Of a DNA stretch of 50,896 nucleotides, positions 1 to 9,200 are shown piece after piece. The notes beneath the pieces were generated by a model. That model had not been told where the DNA came from, did not search any database, and saw only the letters and a list, made by a program, of their open reading frames with translations. The position numbers were made by a program, and so were the translations under genes. Numbering within the stretch: the first letter of the stretch is position 1; every line of letters starts with the position of its first letter. The DNA lies in the NCBI GenBank assembly GCA_045576335.1, contig JAZNGH010000032.1, forward strand, positions 1 through 50,896, in the 5' to 3' direction. This DNA comes from Scatosoma sp045576335. Lineage in GTDB: Bacteria; Bacillota; Clostridia; Christensenellales; Borkfalkiaceae.

Positions 1-17
1 TGCCGTTTTTTTGTATT

Positions 18-1394
18 TTATCGGAAAAATTTCCGCTTTTTTTCAATAATTTCCTCTACGCCGTCGATATACGTTTTCAAATCCTTCTGCGAAGCCAGAC
101 GGGTAATGAGCCCTTTATCGTGAAACACCCGCTTAGATACAGCGTTTGCCCCTATCGCAAGGTTGTCCGCAATCTCTTCCATGATGTCTATGTTATAAAC
201 GCAAGCCTTGTTCGGTTTCGTCCAACCAACGTTTTCATTGTTCCCGACTTGGTATTTTTGGCGGTACATATAATAGGGCAAGTACCCCTTTTGCGTTAAA
301 ATTTGACGGGAAGAGGATACCATGTCCGAAACGAAATCGTTTTCAATGTACGAAATTTCCTCTTTGAGCTTCGCGCCCGATTTCAAGGACAAGCAATGCA
401 CGGTGATATTGTCCGCGCCCGTCGCCGCCGCGCTTTCCACGCCGCGGGAAAAGGTATCGGGCGTTTCGTCCGTCAGCCCCGCAATGAGGTCGATATTCAC
501 GCAAAAGCCGTATTTTTCGGACAGCTCGTACGCCCTATAAAAATCGGCGACGGTGTGTTTCCTTCCTATTTTTTCCAAGGTTTCGTCCGAAAAGGTTTGC
601 GGATTGATGCAGATACGCGTCACGCCGTATTCCTTTAACAAGCGCAATTTTTCGTCCGAAAAAACGTCCGGTCTGCCCGCTTCGACGGTATATTCCGCCT
701 TGGGATTATGCGTTGAAAGTAGGGGCGCGGTGGCTTTGAGCACCCGCTCCAAATCGGGCGTATCCAACGCGAACGGCGTTCCCCCGCCGATATATACGCT
801 CCGAAGCCGTCCCACGCTTTCCCCAGCCGCTAAAAGCTCCTTTTCCAAGCAATCGAGATAGGCAGGCAAAAACGCGCGCGTTTTGTCAATGGGCGCGGTG
901 ATAAACGAGCAATAGGCACACTTGGTCGGGCAAAAGGGTATGGACACGAACAAATCGGTGTTCCCGTCGCGTTTTTCGTAAATCCCCCTTTGCGTGCGCA
1001 AAATCTGTTCCACCAAACGGATATTCTCGTCCTTGACTTTCATACGCTCGAACAGCGCGCGAAAATCCCCGTTTTCCTCTATCTCCGTATACGCAAGCTT
1101 CGTAGGCCTAATCCCCGTCAACGCACCCCACGGCATTTCCTCGCCGTATTTTTTACTTAAAATCTCGTACAAACGGAGCTTGGCAAAGCGGCGTTCCAAA
1201 CGTTTGAATATCAATTCGTCGCGTACCTGCCCTCTATCTTCAAAGGCATATTCCTCCCCATCCACCGTGAAAGCGTTGTAAAAGACGCCCTCTTCAAAGC
1301 GGAAGGCGTGAAAAATCGTTTGCGGGCGGTTTTTGAACAAACGCGCCGCGTCCAAAAGCTCGTTTTCAAGAAAGGAACAGTTCGTAGTGAGCAT
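18..1394 (-). CDS. hemZ: HemZ-type radical SAM protein (coproporphyrinogen dehydrogenase family)
   Basis: 458 residues, complete; its TAA lies only 18 bases from the window edge. The radical SAM cluster motif CxxxCxxC is at C155, C159 and C162 (SIPFCPTKCAYC), preceded by about 150 residues typical of the HemZ subgroup, and followed by the glycine-rich YIGGGTP and ETP-type SAM-binding segments. HemZ proteins are annotated as oxygen-independent coproporphyrinogen III dehydrogenases, but the subgroup is distinct from HemN, so the exact substrate is uncertain. It starts three bases after the MBL hydrolase stop and is last in the recJ-relA-MBL operon, the usual place for HemZ in Clostridia. Family call is strong; reaction is by annotation tradition only. 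Confidence 0.9.
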   Translation of the reverse strand: MLTTNCSFLENELLDAARLFKNRPQTIFHAFRFEEGVFYNAFTVDGEEYAFEDRGQVRDELIFKRLERRFAKLRLYEILSKKYGEEMPWGALTGIRPTKLAYTEIEENGDFRALFERMKVKDENIRLVEQILRTQRGIYEKRDGNTDLFVSIPFCPTKCAYCSFITAPIDKTRAFLPAYLDCLEKELLAAGESVGRLRSVYIGGGTPFALDTPDLERVLKATAPLLSTHNPKAEYTVEAGRPDVFSDEKLRLLKEYGVTRICINPQTFSDETLEKIGRKHTVADFYRAYELSEKYGFCVNIDLIAGLTDETPDTFSRGVESAAATGADNITVHCLSLKSGAKLKEEISYIENDFVSDMVSSSRQILTQKGYLPYYMYRQKYQVGNNENVGWTKPNKACVYNIDIMEEIADNLAIGANAVSKRVFHDKGLITRLASQKDLKTYIDGVEEIIEKKRKFFR

Positions 1395-1397
1395 ACT

Positions 1398-2012
1398 TTA
1401 ATCTACCATAAAAGGGTTTGTTCTTCGTTCGATAGCAAGCGTCGTTTCGTCCTCGTGGCCAGGGTATACGGGCATATCGTCAAGCTTGGCAAGGCGTTGT
1501 AGGCTCTTGCGAAGCTCGCCTATGTTCCCCGTCGGAAAATCCGTTCTGCCGATCGTGCCCGCAAAAAGCGTGTCGCCCGTGAACAGATATTTCTCCTCTC
1601 CGTCCTCCACGAGATAGCAAGCCCCGCCCGCCGTGTGCCCCGCGGTCAAAAGCGTCGTGATTTTCACACCGCAAAACTCCCGCGTTTGGTTATCGCGCAA
1701 GGTTTCGTCGATTTTATAGGGCGTACGCGGCGCACCAAACAGCTCGAAAAGGTCGGCTTGCGTACCCACGAGCGGTTTTTCCTGCTCCATACAAAGCACC
1801 TTCGCGCCCGCGTTTTGCAAAGCGGCAACGCCGCCTACGTGGTCGTAATGACAATGCGTCAAAAGCACATACACAGGCGTTAAACCGAGCTTGATTAGCT
1901 CGCTTTCTATTCTGTTTTGCGCGGGGTCGATTACCACGGCGTTACGCCCGTCTTGCGTTAAAACGTAGGTATTTGCGCCAAATCCGCGCGGGGAAATACG
2001 AATAATTTTCAT
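1398..2012 (-). CDS. MBL-fold hydrolase, YqgX / glyoxalase II-like
   Basis: 204 residues. The metallo-beta-lactamase signature HxHxDH is intact (LLTHCHYDHVGG, H53, H55, D57, H58), followed by TAGHTAGG and FTGDTLFAGTIGR, which carry further metal ligands, and a C-terminal PGHEDET segment. This is the small single-domain hydroxyacylglutathione hydrolase-like family (YqgX in Bacillus), a cytoplasmic binuclear-metal thioesterase fold. The true substrate is not known for the clostridial branch. The ATG lies two bases after the relA stop and three bases separate its stop from hemZ, so translation is probably coupled across all three genes. Confidence 0.9.
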   Translation of the reverse strand: MKIIRISPRGFGANTYVLTQDGRNAVVIDPAQNRIESELIKLGLTPVYVLLTHCHYDHVGGVAALQNAGAKVLCMEQEKPLVGTQADLFELFGAPRTPYKIDETLRDNQTREFCGVKITTLLTAGHTAGGACYLVEDGEEKYLFTGDTLFAGTIGRTDFPTGNIGELRKSLQRLAKLDDMPVYPGHEDETTLAIERRTNPFMVD

Positions 2013-2014
2013 AG

Positions 2015-4159
2015 CTACGATAAAGAAGTAATACGGTGCACTTCGTAAATGCGGCGGTCGGATTGCATTTTCTTGATTAACAAATCGACTTCGGAAATAT
2101 CCGTCAGGGAAATGGAGGCCTCCAACACCGCGTCGCCGTTTTTGTCAATACGACCGTTGACCGCCGTAATCGACAGTTTAAGGTCGGACACCACGAGCGA
2201 AAGCACGGACAACGCCGCGCCTTGGTCGGTCGCGCGAATGGCAATATTTGCGTTGTAGCGTTGTTTTTTGCCCGCTTCGAGCTGCCACGAGGCAGGAAGC
2301 AAGCGTTGCTTTTCAATGCCGCCCACGTTGGGACAGTCGGCGCGGTGAATGACTACGCCCCTGCCGCGAGAGGTATACCCCACAATTTCGTCGCCAGGTA
2401 CGGGCGAGCAACAGCCCGCAAAGCGGACAAGCATGCCCGCTTGACCGTTGACGAGTACGCCGCCGAGATTTTTCCCGCCGCTACCCGTATGAAGCTCAAA
2501 CGCCATAGGCGTTTCTTTGCGGTAATAATCGATAAGCTTAAAGAGGACTTGATTGACGGAAATAGAGCCGTAGCCCACCGCCGCGTACATTTCTTCCATT
2601 TCGTTGAACGAAAAACGCTCGGAAATGCGCTTGAAGCTGTCCGCGTTGAGCAAATCGGAAAGCGCGAAGCCGCGTTTTTTGGCTTCCTCTTCCAGCTTGA
2701 CTTGTCCAAGGCGGATATTCTCTTCTTTCAGCTCGTTTTTATAAAATTGTCTGATTTTGGCGCGCGCGCTCGACGATTTGATGAATTTCAGCCAGTCGCG
2801 CGACGGACCTTTGGAGTTGGGCGAGGTAATGATTTCTACCACGTCCCCCACTTCCAAGGTGGTGGTGAGCGGTACGATTTTGGCGTTTACCCTCGCGCCC
2901 GTACAATGATTACCCACCTCCGAGTGAATGGCGTACGCAAAATCCACGGGCGTTGCTTGCGGCGGCAGGGAAATGACCTTGCCTCGCGGCGTAAACACGA
3001 GCAGCTCGTGGCTGTAAAGTTCCGTTTTTAAGGCGTCGATAAACTCGCGGGAGTCCTTCAAATCGCCCTGCCATTCCATAACCTCGCGAAGCCAAGTCAA
3101 ACGGCTTTCGAAATTGCTTTCCTCCTCCGCCGTTCTGCCCTCCTTGTATTTCCAATGCGCCGCGATACCGAATTCCGCGATTTTGTGCATTTCCTCGGTG
3201 CGGATTTGGATTTCAAACGGCTGACCGTATTTGGTCATAACCGTCGTGTGCAGGGACTGGTATTTGTTGGGCTTGGGCGTGGCGATATAATCCTTGATAC
3301 GCCCGGGGATAGGCTTCCACTTTTCGTGAATTTCACCAAGCACGGTGTAACATTCGCGCACGTCCTTGACGATTACGCGCACGGCGGACAAATCGTAGAT
3401 TTGATCGAGCGTTTTGCCCTTATTTTTCATCTTTTTATAGATGGAATAAAAATGTTTGGGTCTGCCGAACACTTCGCCCGCAACCCCGTCGCTTTTCATA
3501 AGCTCTTTAATCTCTTCCACGACCTGTGCCACGAATTCCTTACGCTCGGAAAGCCGTTCGCGGATATTGTAAACGAGGTTTTCGTACGCTTCGGGGTCGA
3601 GATATTTCAAGCACAAATCTTCCAGCTCGCACTTGATTTGCGAAATACCCAGTCTGCCCGCCAAGGGCGCGTAAATTTCCAAGGTTTCCTTTGCCATACG
3701 CTGTTGGCGTTCGTGCGAAAGGAAATTGAGTGAACGCATATTATGCAGACGGTCGGCAAGCTTGATGATGATTACGCGAACGTCCTTCGCCATAGCGACG
3801 AAAATTTTACGGAAATTCTCCGCGTCCTCGTCCGCTTGCGATTTGAATACGATTTTTTCGAGCTTGGTAACGCCGCTCACGAGCGCGAGCACCTCGTCGC
3901 CGAATTCGCGTTTGATGTCCTCCGCCGTCGATTCGGTGTCCTCGATCACGTCGTGCAAAAGCGCGGCGGCAATCGTCGCCGCGTCCAAGCCCAAATCCAT
4001 TAAAATATCCGCAACCGCGCAAGGGTGGATAAAGTACGGCTCGCCCGAAGCGCGTTTTTGGTTTGCGTGCGCGCGTTCGGCGTAATCGTACGCCTTTTCC
4101 AGCGTAGCGCAATCGTTTCTGTCGTAATTCAGTTTTACTTTCTGTAAAATCGTTTCCAT
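2015..4159 (-). CDS. relA: RelA/SpoT bifunctional (p)ppGpp synthetase/hydrolase
   Basis: 714 residues from the chosen start. Domains in order: HD hydrolase (LLHDVIEDTE, with HD at 69-70 and ED at 73-74), nucleotidyltransferase synthetase (KYQSLHTTV region), TGS (LLVFTPRGKVISLPPQATPV), a conserved RIS/zinc-finger-like segment (RFAGCCSPVPGDEIVG) and a C-terminal ACT domain. Both catalytic halves look intact, so it should make and degrade the (p)ppGpp alarmone in the stringent response. An upstream in-frame start at 4189 would overlap recJ; the ATG at 4159 has an AGAGG ribosome site seven bases upstream and follows the recJ stop directly, so it is preferred. The apt and dtd genes often found beside relA are absent. 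Confidence 0.96.
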   Translation of the reverse strand: METILQKVKLNYDRNDCATLEKAYDYAERAHANQKRASGEPYFIHPCAVADILMDLGLDAATIAAALLHDVIEDTESTAEDIKREFGDEVLALVSGVTKLEKIVFKSQADEDAENFRKIFVAMAKDVRVIIIKLADRLHNMRSLNFLSHERQQRMAKETLEIYAPLAGRLGISQIKCELEDLCLKYLDPEAYENLVYNIRERLSERKEFVAQVVEEIKELMKSDGVAGEVFGRPKHFYSIYKKMKNKGKTLDQIYDLSAVRVIVKDVRECYTVLGEIHEKWKPIPGRIKDYIATPKPNKYQSLHTTVMTKYGQPFEIQIRTEEMHKIAEFGIAAHWKYKEGRTAEEESNFESRLTWLREVMEWQGDLKDSREFIDALKTELYSHELLVFTPRGKVISLPPQATPVDFAYAIHSEVGNHCTGARVNAKIVPLTTTLEVGDVVEIITSPNSKGPSRDWLKFIKSSSARAKIRQFYKNELKEENIRLGQVKLEEEAKKRGFALSDLLNADSFKRISERFSFNEMEEMYAAVGYGSISVNQVLFKLIDYYRKETPMAFELHTGSGGKNLGGVLVNGQAGMLVRFAGCCSPVPGDEIVGYTSRGRGVVIHRADCPNVGGIEKQRLLPASWQLEAGKKQRYNANIAIRATDQGAALSVLSLVVSDLKLSITAVNGRIDKNGDAVLEASISLTDISEVDLLIKKMQSDRRIYEVHRITSLS

Positions 4160-4167
4160 AAGTACCT

Positions 4168-6492
4168 CTACGCCTGCTGTAACAGACATACTTTACGATA
4201 GATAGCCGAATCGGTAAGCTCGGCTTTTACGCCGCGATAGACGGTGAGCTTTCCCTCCTCAAAGGCAACAAGACCCAGCTCCTCAAATACGCGAAGCGCA
4301 AAAATGAACTCCCGTTTATCAAAGCCCAGCCCGCCGCAAGCCGTCGCCAAGTCCTCCGCCGTTTCCCCGTTCAAGGAATTGACCTCGCGACGGAGCGCGG
4401 AGAATATTTCCAACAATCTCTCTCTCGAAGCGTTGATGGTTTCAAAGGTCGTATACCCCGAAATTTCGTCGTTGACGAATACCTGCCTGCCTGCAAGGGA
4501 CTGCAAATGGAAATCGGAGGGCGTGTCCAAAAACACGAAATCGCGATATCCCGAAAGGTCCGCATCCGTTGCGGGGGAAACGATTAACGCGTTTGCAAGG
4601 TTGCGCGACGAGGGATAGAACAAATCGCAACCAAGCTCCTCCAACCCCTCGTAATGGCGCAAAGTCCGCCGATCGGAAGCAATCAGGCACAGCCCGTACG
4701 CACATTCGGCACGCTTGCGCGCAATCAGTTTTTTAATCTCGGCGGTAGAGAGCCGCACGGGCGAAAAATCCACGGAGGGGGAATAGAAGCGGTTGACGGC
4801 GTTGGCAAAAATGCTTTCCGCCGCGCTTTTGCCCGTTCTGCCGTCGTACAGCAAATCGCGCACCAAGCCTTTTATATATTCTCTGCCCTTAAAGTGGGAA
4901 ATATTGATTTCAAAGACGAGTTTCTTACGTACGTCGCTTTCGATAATTTTCAAATTTTTCGCGCCCGAAAAATAGGTAAGGTCGATAAAATCGCTCCTAA
5001 CCGACAAATGCGGAGAAGCCGCTTTGAGCGGTTTCGCCGTACACGCCCCCGCGGAAATCACGAAAAGCGGGCGGCGGTGTCCCACGCCGAAAGGCTCCAT
5101 TGCCACGATTTCGCGAGCGAATTTTTCGGAAAAAGTATCCGTAATTTCTTCGCTGATATATATTTTTTGTTCAAAGTCCTCTTTTTGGTAGGAAGCGGAT
5201 ATCTCTTTATCCAACGCTTCTTCCAGTGCGGCGAAATTGTCGATATGCACGTTTACGCCCGCCGCTTGCGCGTGCCCGCCGAATTCCTCGATATATTGCG
5301 AACAATTTTTCAAAACGTTGAAAATATTGATGCTTTCGATACTACGCGCGCTGCCTTTGAGCATATCGCCGTTATGCACGAAAAGCAGGGTCGGGCGGTT
5401 AAATTCCTCCGCGAGCCGCGCCGCTACGATTCCGATAAAGCCCGTGTTCCAGCTTTCGTCCGAAAGCATAATCACGTTGCCGTACGCGCCCTTGTCGCGT
5501 AATTTTTTCTTTGCCGAGCTATACAGCTCGTCACAGTATTTCTGCCTTTCGGTATTATACAGGCAAAGCTTGACGGAAAGGTCGTAAATGTCCGTTTCGT
5601 TTTCCGCGGTGAAGAGCTTGAACGCCGCCTGTGCATCCCCCATTCTGCCCGCCGCATTCACGCGGGGCGCGACGGTGAACGCAAGCGTTTGCGCCGTGAT
5701 ACCGTCGTATACCTTGCCGATCAAGCCCGCAAAGCAGGGGCGAAGGCGCGTATTAAAAAGCTTTAAGCCCTCCGTGACGATATCGCGGTTTTCGTTCGTC
5801 AAGGGCACGCTGTCCGCAACCGTTGCAAGTGCGGCAAAATCAAGATATTGATAGGCTTTTTCGCCCAACAGCGCACAAGCGACCTTAAACGCAACACCCG
5901 CGCCGCAAAGATTATCGTAGGGGTAATCGTCCTGCAATTTGGGATTGACGATTACGCAATCGGGCAGGATTTCAGGCAGCTCGTGATGGTCGGTCACAAC
6001 TACGTCCGAGCCAAGCTCGTAAATGTATTGCGCTTCCTTTGCACAGGAAATACCGCAGTCTACGGTGATAAACAGCTCGGGATTACATTCGTCGAAAATG
6101 CGGTCGATTGCGTCAAAGGACAAGCCGTAACCCTCCGCGCGTTCGGGAATATAGACGCGCGCGTCCACACCGAAATCGCGCAACGCGTGGAACATAATCG
6201 CCGATGCGCAAATCCCGTCCGCGTCGTAATCACCGAACACCGCGACCGTTTTCCCCTCGTCGCGGGCCTCCGTAATCAAACGCACCGTTTCCTCCATACC
6301 CTTCATCAAAAAGGGCGAAAGGAAATTATGACGGGAGGGCTGCATAAACCTACGGATTTTTTCCGCGGTATCCACTCCGCGCGCGTATAAAATGCGCGTG
6401 ACACGTTCCGTCAGACCCGTTTTTGCGGCGAGTTCGGAAATAATATTCAGTTGCTCTGCCGAAAACGAATATTCGGGAACGAGTTTTTTCAT
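4168..6492 (-). CDS. recJ: single-stranded-DNA-specific exonuclease RecJ
   Basis: 774 residues. DHH phosphoesterase motifs are present: FGDYDADG (residues 88-93 hold DYDADG), TVDCGIS, and VTDHH (DHH 168-170), followed by a DHHA1 segment with the GGHAQAAG motif. RecJ degrades single-stranded DNA 5' to 3' in recombination and mismatch repair. It is longer than the minimal RecJ core: about 200 C-terminal residues follow the OB-fold region, as in many Firmicutes RecJ proteins. ATG is preceded by AGGAG. First gene of the recJ-relA-MBL-hemZ group; secF ends 82 bases upstream with its own terminator between. Confidence 0.95.
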   Translation of the reverse strand: MKKLVPEYSFSAEQLNIISELAAKTGLTERVTRILYARGVDTAEKIRRFMQPSRHNFLSPFLMKGMEETVRLITEARDEGKTVAVFGDYDADGICASAIMFHALRDFGVDARVYIPERAEGYGLSFDAIDRIFDECNPELFITVDCGISCAKEAQYIYELGSDVVVTDHHELPEILPDCVIVNPKLQDDYPYDNLCGAGVAFKVACALLGEKAYQYLDFAALATVADSVPLTNENRDIVTEGLKLFNTRLRPCFAGLIGKVYDGITAQTLAFTVAPRVNAAGRMGDAQAAFKLFTAENETDIYDLSVKLCLYNTERQKYCDELYSSAKKKLRDKGAYGNVIMLSDESWNTGFIGIVAARLAEEFNRPTLLFVHNGDMLKGSARSIESINIFNVLKNCSQYIEEFGGHAQAAGVNVHIDNFAALEEALDKEISASYQKEDFEQKIYISEEITDTFSEKFAREIVAMEPFGVGHRRPLFVISAGACTAKPLKAASPHLSVRSDFIDLTYFSGAKNLKIIESDVRKKLVFEINISHFKGREYIKGLVRDLLYDGRTGKSAAESIFANAVNRFYSPSVDFSPVRLSTAEIKKLIARKRAECAYGLCLIASDRRTLRHYEGLEELGCDLFYPSSRNLANALIVSPATDADLSGYRDFVFLDTPSDFHLQSLAGRQVFVNDEISGYTTFETINASRERLLEIFSALRREVNSLNGETAEDLATACGGLGFDKREFIFALRVFEELGLVAFEEGKLTVYRGVKAELTDSAIYRKVCLLQQA

Positions 6493-6518
6493 AATAGCTC
6501 CTAAAAACGAATTTTAAG

Positions 6519-6557
6519 AAAAAAAGGCGGGCGGGAGGAATGACCCCCTCCCGCCCG
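6519..6557 (-). terminator. intrinsic terminator after secF
   Basis: On the minus strand an 11-bp G+C-rich stem (arms 6547-6557 and 6528-6538, CGGGCGGGAGG paired with its complement) is followed by a run of seven T. It lies between the secF stop and recJ. Confidence 0.9.
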
Positions 6558-6574
6558 TTGCTTTTGATATAATT

Positions 6575-7600
6575 TTATTCAGCCTTTTCGTCCGCTTCTT
6601 CCTTTTTAGCGGTGGCTTTCGCACCGACGTAACCGTTCTTGGGTTTGTTTGCCGCACGCTTATCCGCACTCTCTCTCAAAGGCAGATACAACGCGGGAAC
6701 AAAGAACAGTCCGACGAACGCCGCGGCAATCAAGCCGATCAACGCAACGAGCGCGAACCAACGCACGATAGAGGTTGCGATTGCGCCAACGAGAACGAGC
6801 GCGACGCCAAGCGATACCGTAATGCCGAGTATTTCCTTGCTCGCAACGCAAGAAACGACCGTTTCCTGCAAGTTCTGCTCCCCGTCGCCCTCTTTGAGGT
6901 TGGAACGAAGCTTGTTAAGTGTGAGAAGGGTAAATACCGCCGACAGCAAAGCCGTCACACCGAACACGTACAACACGGCGTTGGTGAGCGGAATACGCGT
7001 AATCAAGGTAACGACCGCCGCCAAAACGGGTCCGACTACGGTTGCAATCGCCGCAAGAATACCCATATGCAAGCGGTAACGAAGTGCGACGTACGCAAAG
7101 GCGAGCGCGGCGAATACCACTACGCCCACGAGCGCGCGAATCGCGTAGGAAAGCGGCATACCGCTTTCAATCGTTTCACTGCCCGAGGTGACGCTGATAA
7201 TCGCGCCGTCCCATTCCGCGCCGTCCGCGGTCTTTGCCGCCATAGTCTGTGCAAGGGCGGTTTTCGCGTTCTCTACGCCAACGCTGCTATTGAATACGAA
7301 CACGATTTCGCTGTCGTCACCGCCAAGCTCGCTGTAATATACGTATGCAACCTTCATTCCTTGCTTGTCGAACTCATCGTAGCAAACGTCCTCGACCGCT
7401 TCTAATTTGGTGTTGTAGAAATAATCGTTGACGGAAACGGTAACCGTTTTAGAGCTGTCCGTAACGATATTGTAGCTAACGCCCACGAGTGCGGTGATCA
7501 CGATTGCCACCGCGAACAAAATGGTCATAACGACCGCCATCAGCATAAGGGATTTTTTGTTTACCGTTTTGGTCAGAATCTTATTCATCATCTTCATCAT
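6575..7600 (-). CDS. secF: protein translocase subunit SecF
   Basis: 341 residues. One N-terminal membrane helix (about residues 18-42), a periplasmic-side domain of about 110 residues, then five clustered membrane helices from about residue 150, the RND-like SecF architecture. The cytoplasmic end is a lysine/glutamate-rich tail. SecF works with SecD to pull exported proteins through SecYEG using proton-motive force. The start overlaps the secD end by 20 bases, implying coupled translation. Sequence conservation with well-known SecF proteins is modest by eye, so the call rests on topology plus position after secD in the yajC-SCIFF-secDF cluster. Confidence 0.85.
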   Translation of the reverse strand: MMKMMNKILTKTVNKKSLMLMAVVMTILFAVAIVITALVGVSYNIVTDSSKTVTVSVNDYFYNTKLEAVEDVCYDEFDKQGMKVAYVYYSELGGDDSEIVFVFNSSVGVENAKTALAQTMAAKTADGAEWDGAIISVTSGSETIESGMPLSYAIRALVGVVVFAALAFAYVALRYRLHMGILAAIATVVGPVLAAVVTLITRIPLTNAVLYVFGVTALLSAVFTLLTLNKLRSNLKEGDGEQNLQETVVSCVASKEILGITVSLGVALVLVGAIATSIVRWFALVALIGLIAAAFVGLFFVPALYLPLRESADKRAANKPKNGYVGAKATAKKEEADEKAE

Positions 7601-9041
7601 CCTCCCTTACGAAACGGAAATATTTGAATTTGTTTTTGCTTGCGGAAAGGAACGTGAAATTGATGCCGCGCGCCCAAAGCAGGTTGATAAACGCGCCCGT
7701 GACCACACAGATAATCGCCTGCAACGCAAGCGTATTCAAGCCTGCCGCGCCAATGAGCAACGCAAGCGCGCCGAGCAGCAATACCGCGTAAATATCCACC
7801 GTTCCCCAAAGCGTCTTTTTATACCCGCCTTTTACCGAGGACTCCACCGTTTTACCAAGCGTAAATTCGTGCTTGATTGCGTTGTAAGTATGGTAATGCA
7901 AAGCGTTGATTAAAATCAAGCCTACGAGGAAAATCAACACCGAGCCGAGCGTGAATTCGAACACCGCGCCCGTGATATATTTATAGCAGATACCCACGAC
8001 GATGAGATAGGAAAGGCTCGAATAGGTAGCTACCACGCCAAATCTGCCCATTTTCACGATGGGAAGCACGAGCGTCGCCAAAAGCGCAACCCCAAGCGCG
8101 ATATACAAAAGCGTCATAACCTCTTGGCCGTATACGGGCTTGAAGGTACGGATTTCGATACGCGTTTCGTCAAACTCGATATCGTGACCGCCTTTGAGCG
8201 CGGAGTTTATCAACACGGAGGAAATTTCCACCTGCTTGATATTCTCTTGCTCTGCCGCGTTCACGCGCGCTTCGTAGTTGTCGTCCGTGATTAAATCTTT
8301 GAGGATATACGCAACCGTGGTATCACCCACCTTCAATTCCAGCGTCGTCGCGGAAGACACGTCCGTCGTGGAAGAAGCTTCGCTCAAATCGTCCTTGACG
8401 CGTTCAATCATTTCCTTACCCTTATCGGTAAAACGGATTTTTACGAACGCCGTCTTATAACGCGTACCGACGGACACGCTGTAAATAAGGTCGGACGCGG
8501 TAACGCCGTCCTCTTTAAGCTCGTCCACCACTTCTCCGCTCATTTCAAAGCTGATATCGCCCGTGAGCGCAAATCTGCTCACAACCGTACCCGCGTTTAC
8601 GTCCGAAGCGGGAAGCTCTACGCGTACGCAATAATCGTCAACAACCGCTACGCGGTATTCCGAATAGCCCATTGCCTCGTAGCGGGAACGGATCTCCGCA
8701 ACCGCGCTCTTGAACGCTTCTTGGAAATCCCCGTTTACTTCGCCGTTTGCGTCAAGCACGCCGTCGTCCTCGTCCTTGGAAAGATACAGACCGCCGTGCT
8801 GTTTATAATCGTCCGTAGATTCGCCGTTGTTGATAAATTCCGTTTCGGAAATTACCCCCTCGGGATAATAATACGCGTAATAGCCGCCGCCCAGCTCCGT
8901 ACTTAAATCGTACTGGCTTACGACGGGTACCCATTTATTCACTTCACTCACGTAAATAGACGGGAACAACGTGACCGCGCATAATACGACGATTACGATG
9001 GTAAGAAGAACCATCAATACCACCGATTTTTTCTTGCCCAT
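7581..9041 (-). CDS. secD: protein translocase subunit SecD
   Basis: 486 residues. N-terminal membrane helix (about 7-28), then an extracellular region of roughly 270 residues with a TELGGGYYAYYYPEG segment in the place of the SecD 'DLKGG' motif, a VRVELPAS segment and a FALTGDISFEM segment, then a block of five membrane helices. ATG has a strong AGGAGG site. Export motor subunit partnered with SecF. Divergent sequence, but topology and neighbours agree. The acidic C-terminal tail (DDEDDE) overlaps the secF start. It has its own promoter at 9094-9123, so secDF can be made independently of the SCIFF genes. Confidence 0.87.
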   Translation of the reverse strand: MGKKKSVVLMVLLTIVIVVLCAVTLFPSIYVSEVNKWVPVVSQYDLSTELGGGYYAYYYPEGVISETEFINNGESTDDYKQHGGLYLSKDEDDGVLDANGEVNGDFQEAFKSAVAEIRSRYEAMGYSEYRVAVVDDYCVRVELPASDVNAGTVVSRFALTGDISFEMSGEVVDELKEDGVTASDLIYSVSVGTRYKTAFVKIRFTDKGKEMIERVKDDLSEASSTTDVSSATTLELKVGDTTVAYILKDLITDDNYEARVNAAEQENIKQVEISSVLINSALKGGHDIEFDETRIEIRTFKPVYGQEVMTLLYIALGVALLATLVLPIVKMGRFGVVATYSSLSYLIVVGICYKYITGAVFEFTLGSVLIFLVGLILINALHYHTYNAIKHEFTLGKTVESSVKGGYKKTLWGTVDIYAVLLLGALALLIGAAGLNTLALQAIICVVTGAFINLLWARGINFTFLSASKNKFKYFRFVREDDEDDE

Positions 9042-9060
9042 TGAGTGCCTCCTGAAATTC

Positions 9061-9123
9061 GTCGGTTTTACCGACTTACAATGATACCTTTTTATTATAC
9101 CTTATTTATAAGCCGTCCGTCAA
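9061..9123 (-). promoter_or_regulatory. secD promoter and leader hairpin
   Basis: TTGACG (9118-9123), 18-bp spacer, TATAAT (9094-9099) reading on the minus strand. A small 6-bp stem with three-base loop (9061-9075) lies in the leader just before the AGGAGG site of secD. Confidence 0.75.
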
Positions 9124-9200
9124 GTCAAACTTACGCTTATAAAAAATTTTTTGTGGCTTTTATGTGAAAAATGCCGTAAAAATCTTTCCTTTTTCGCCGT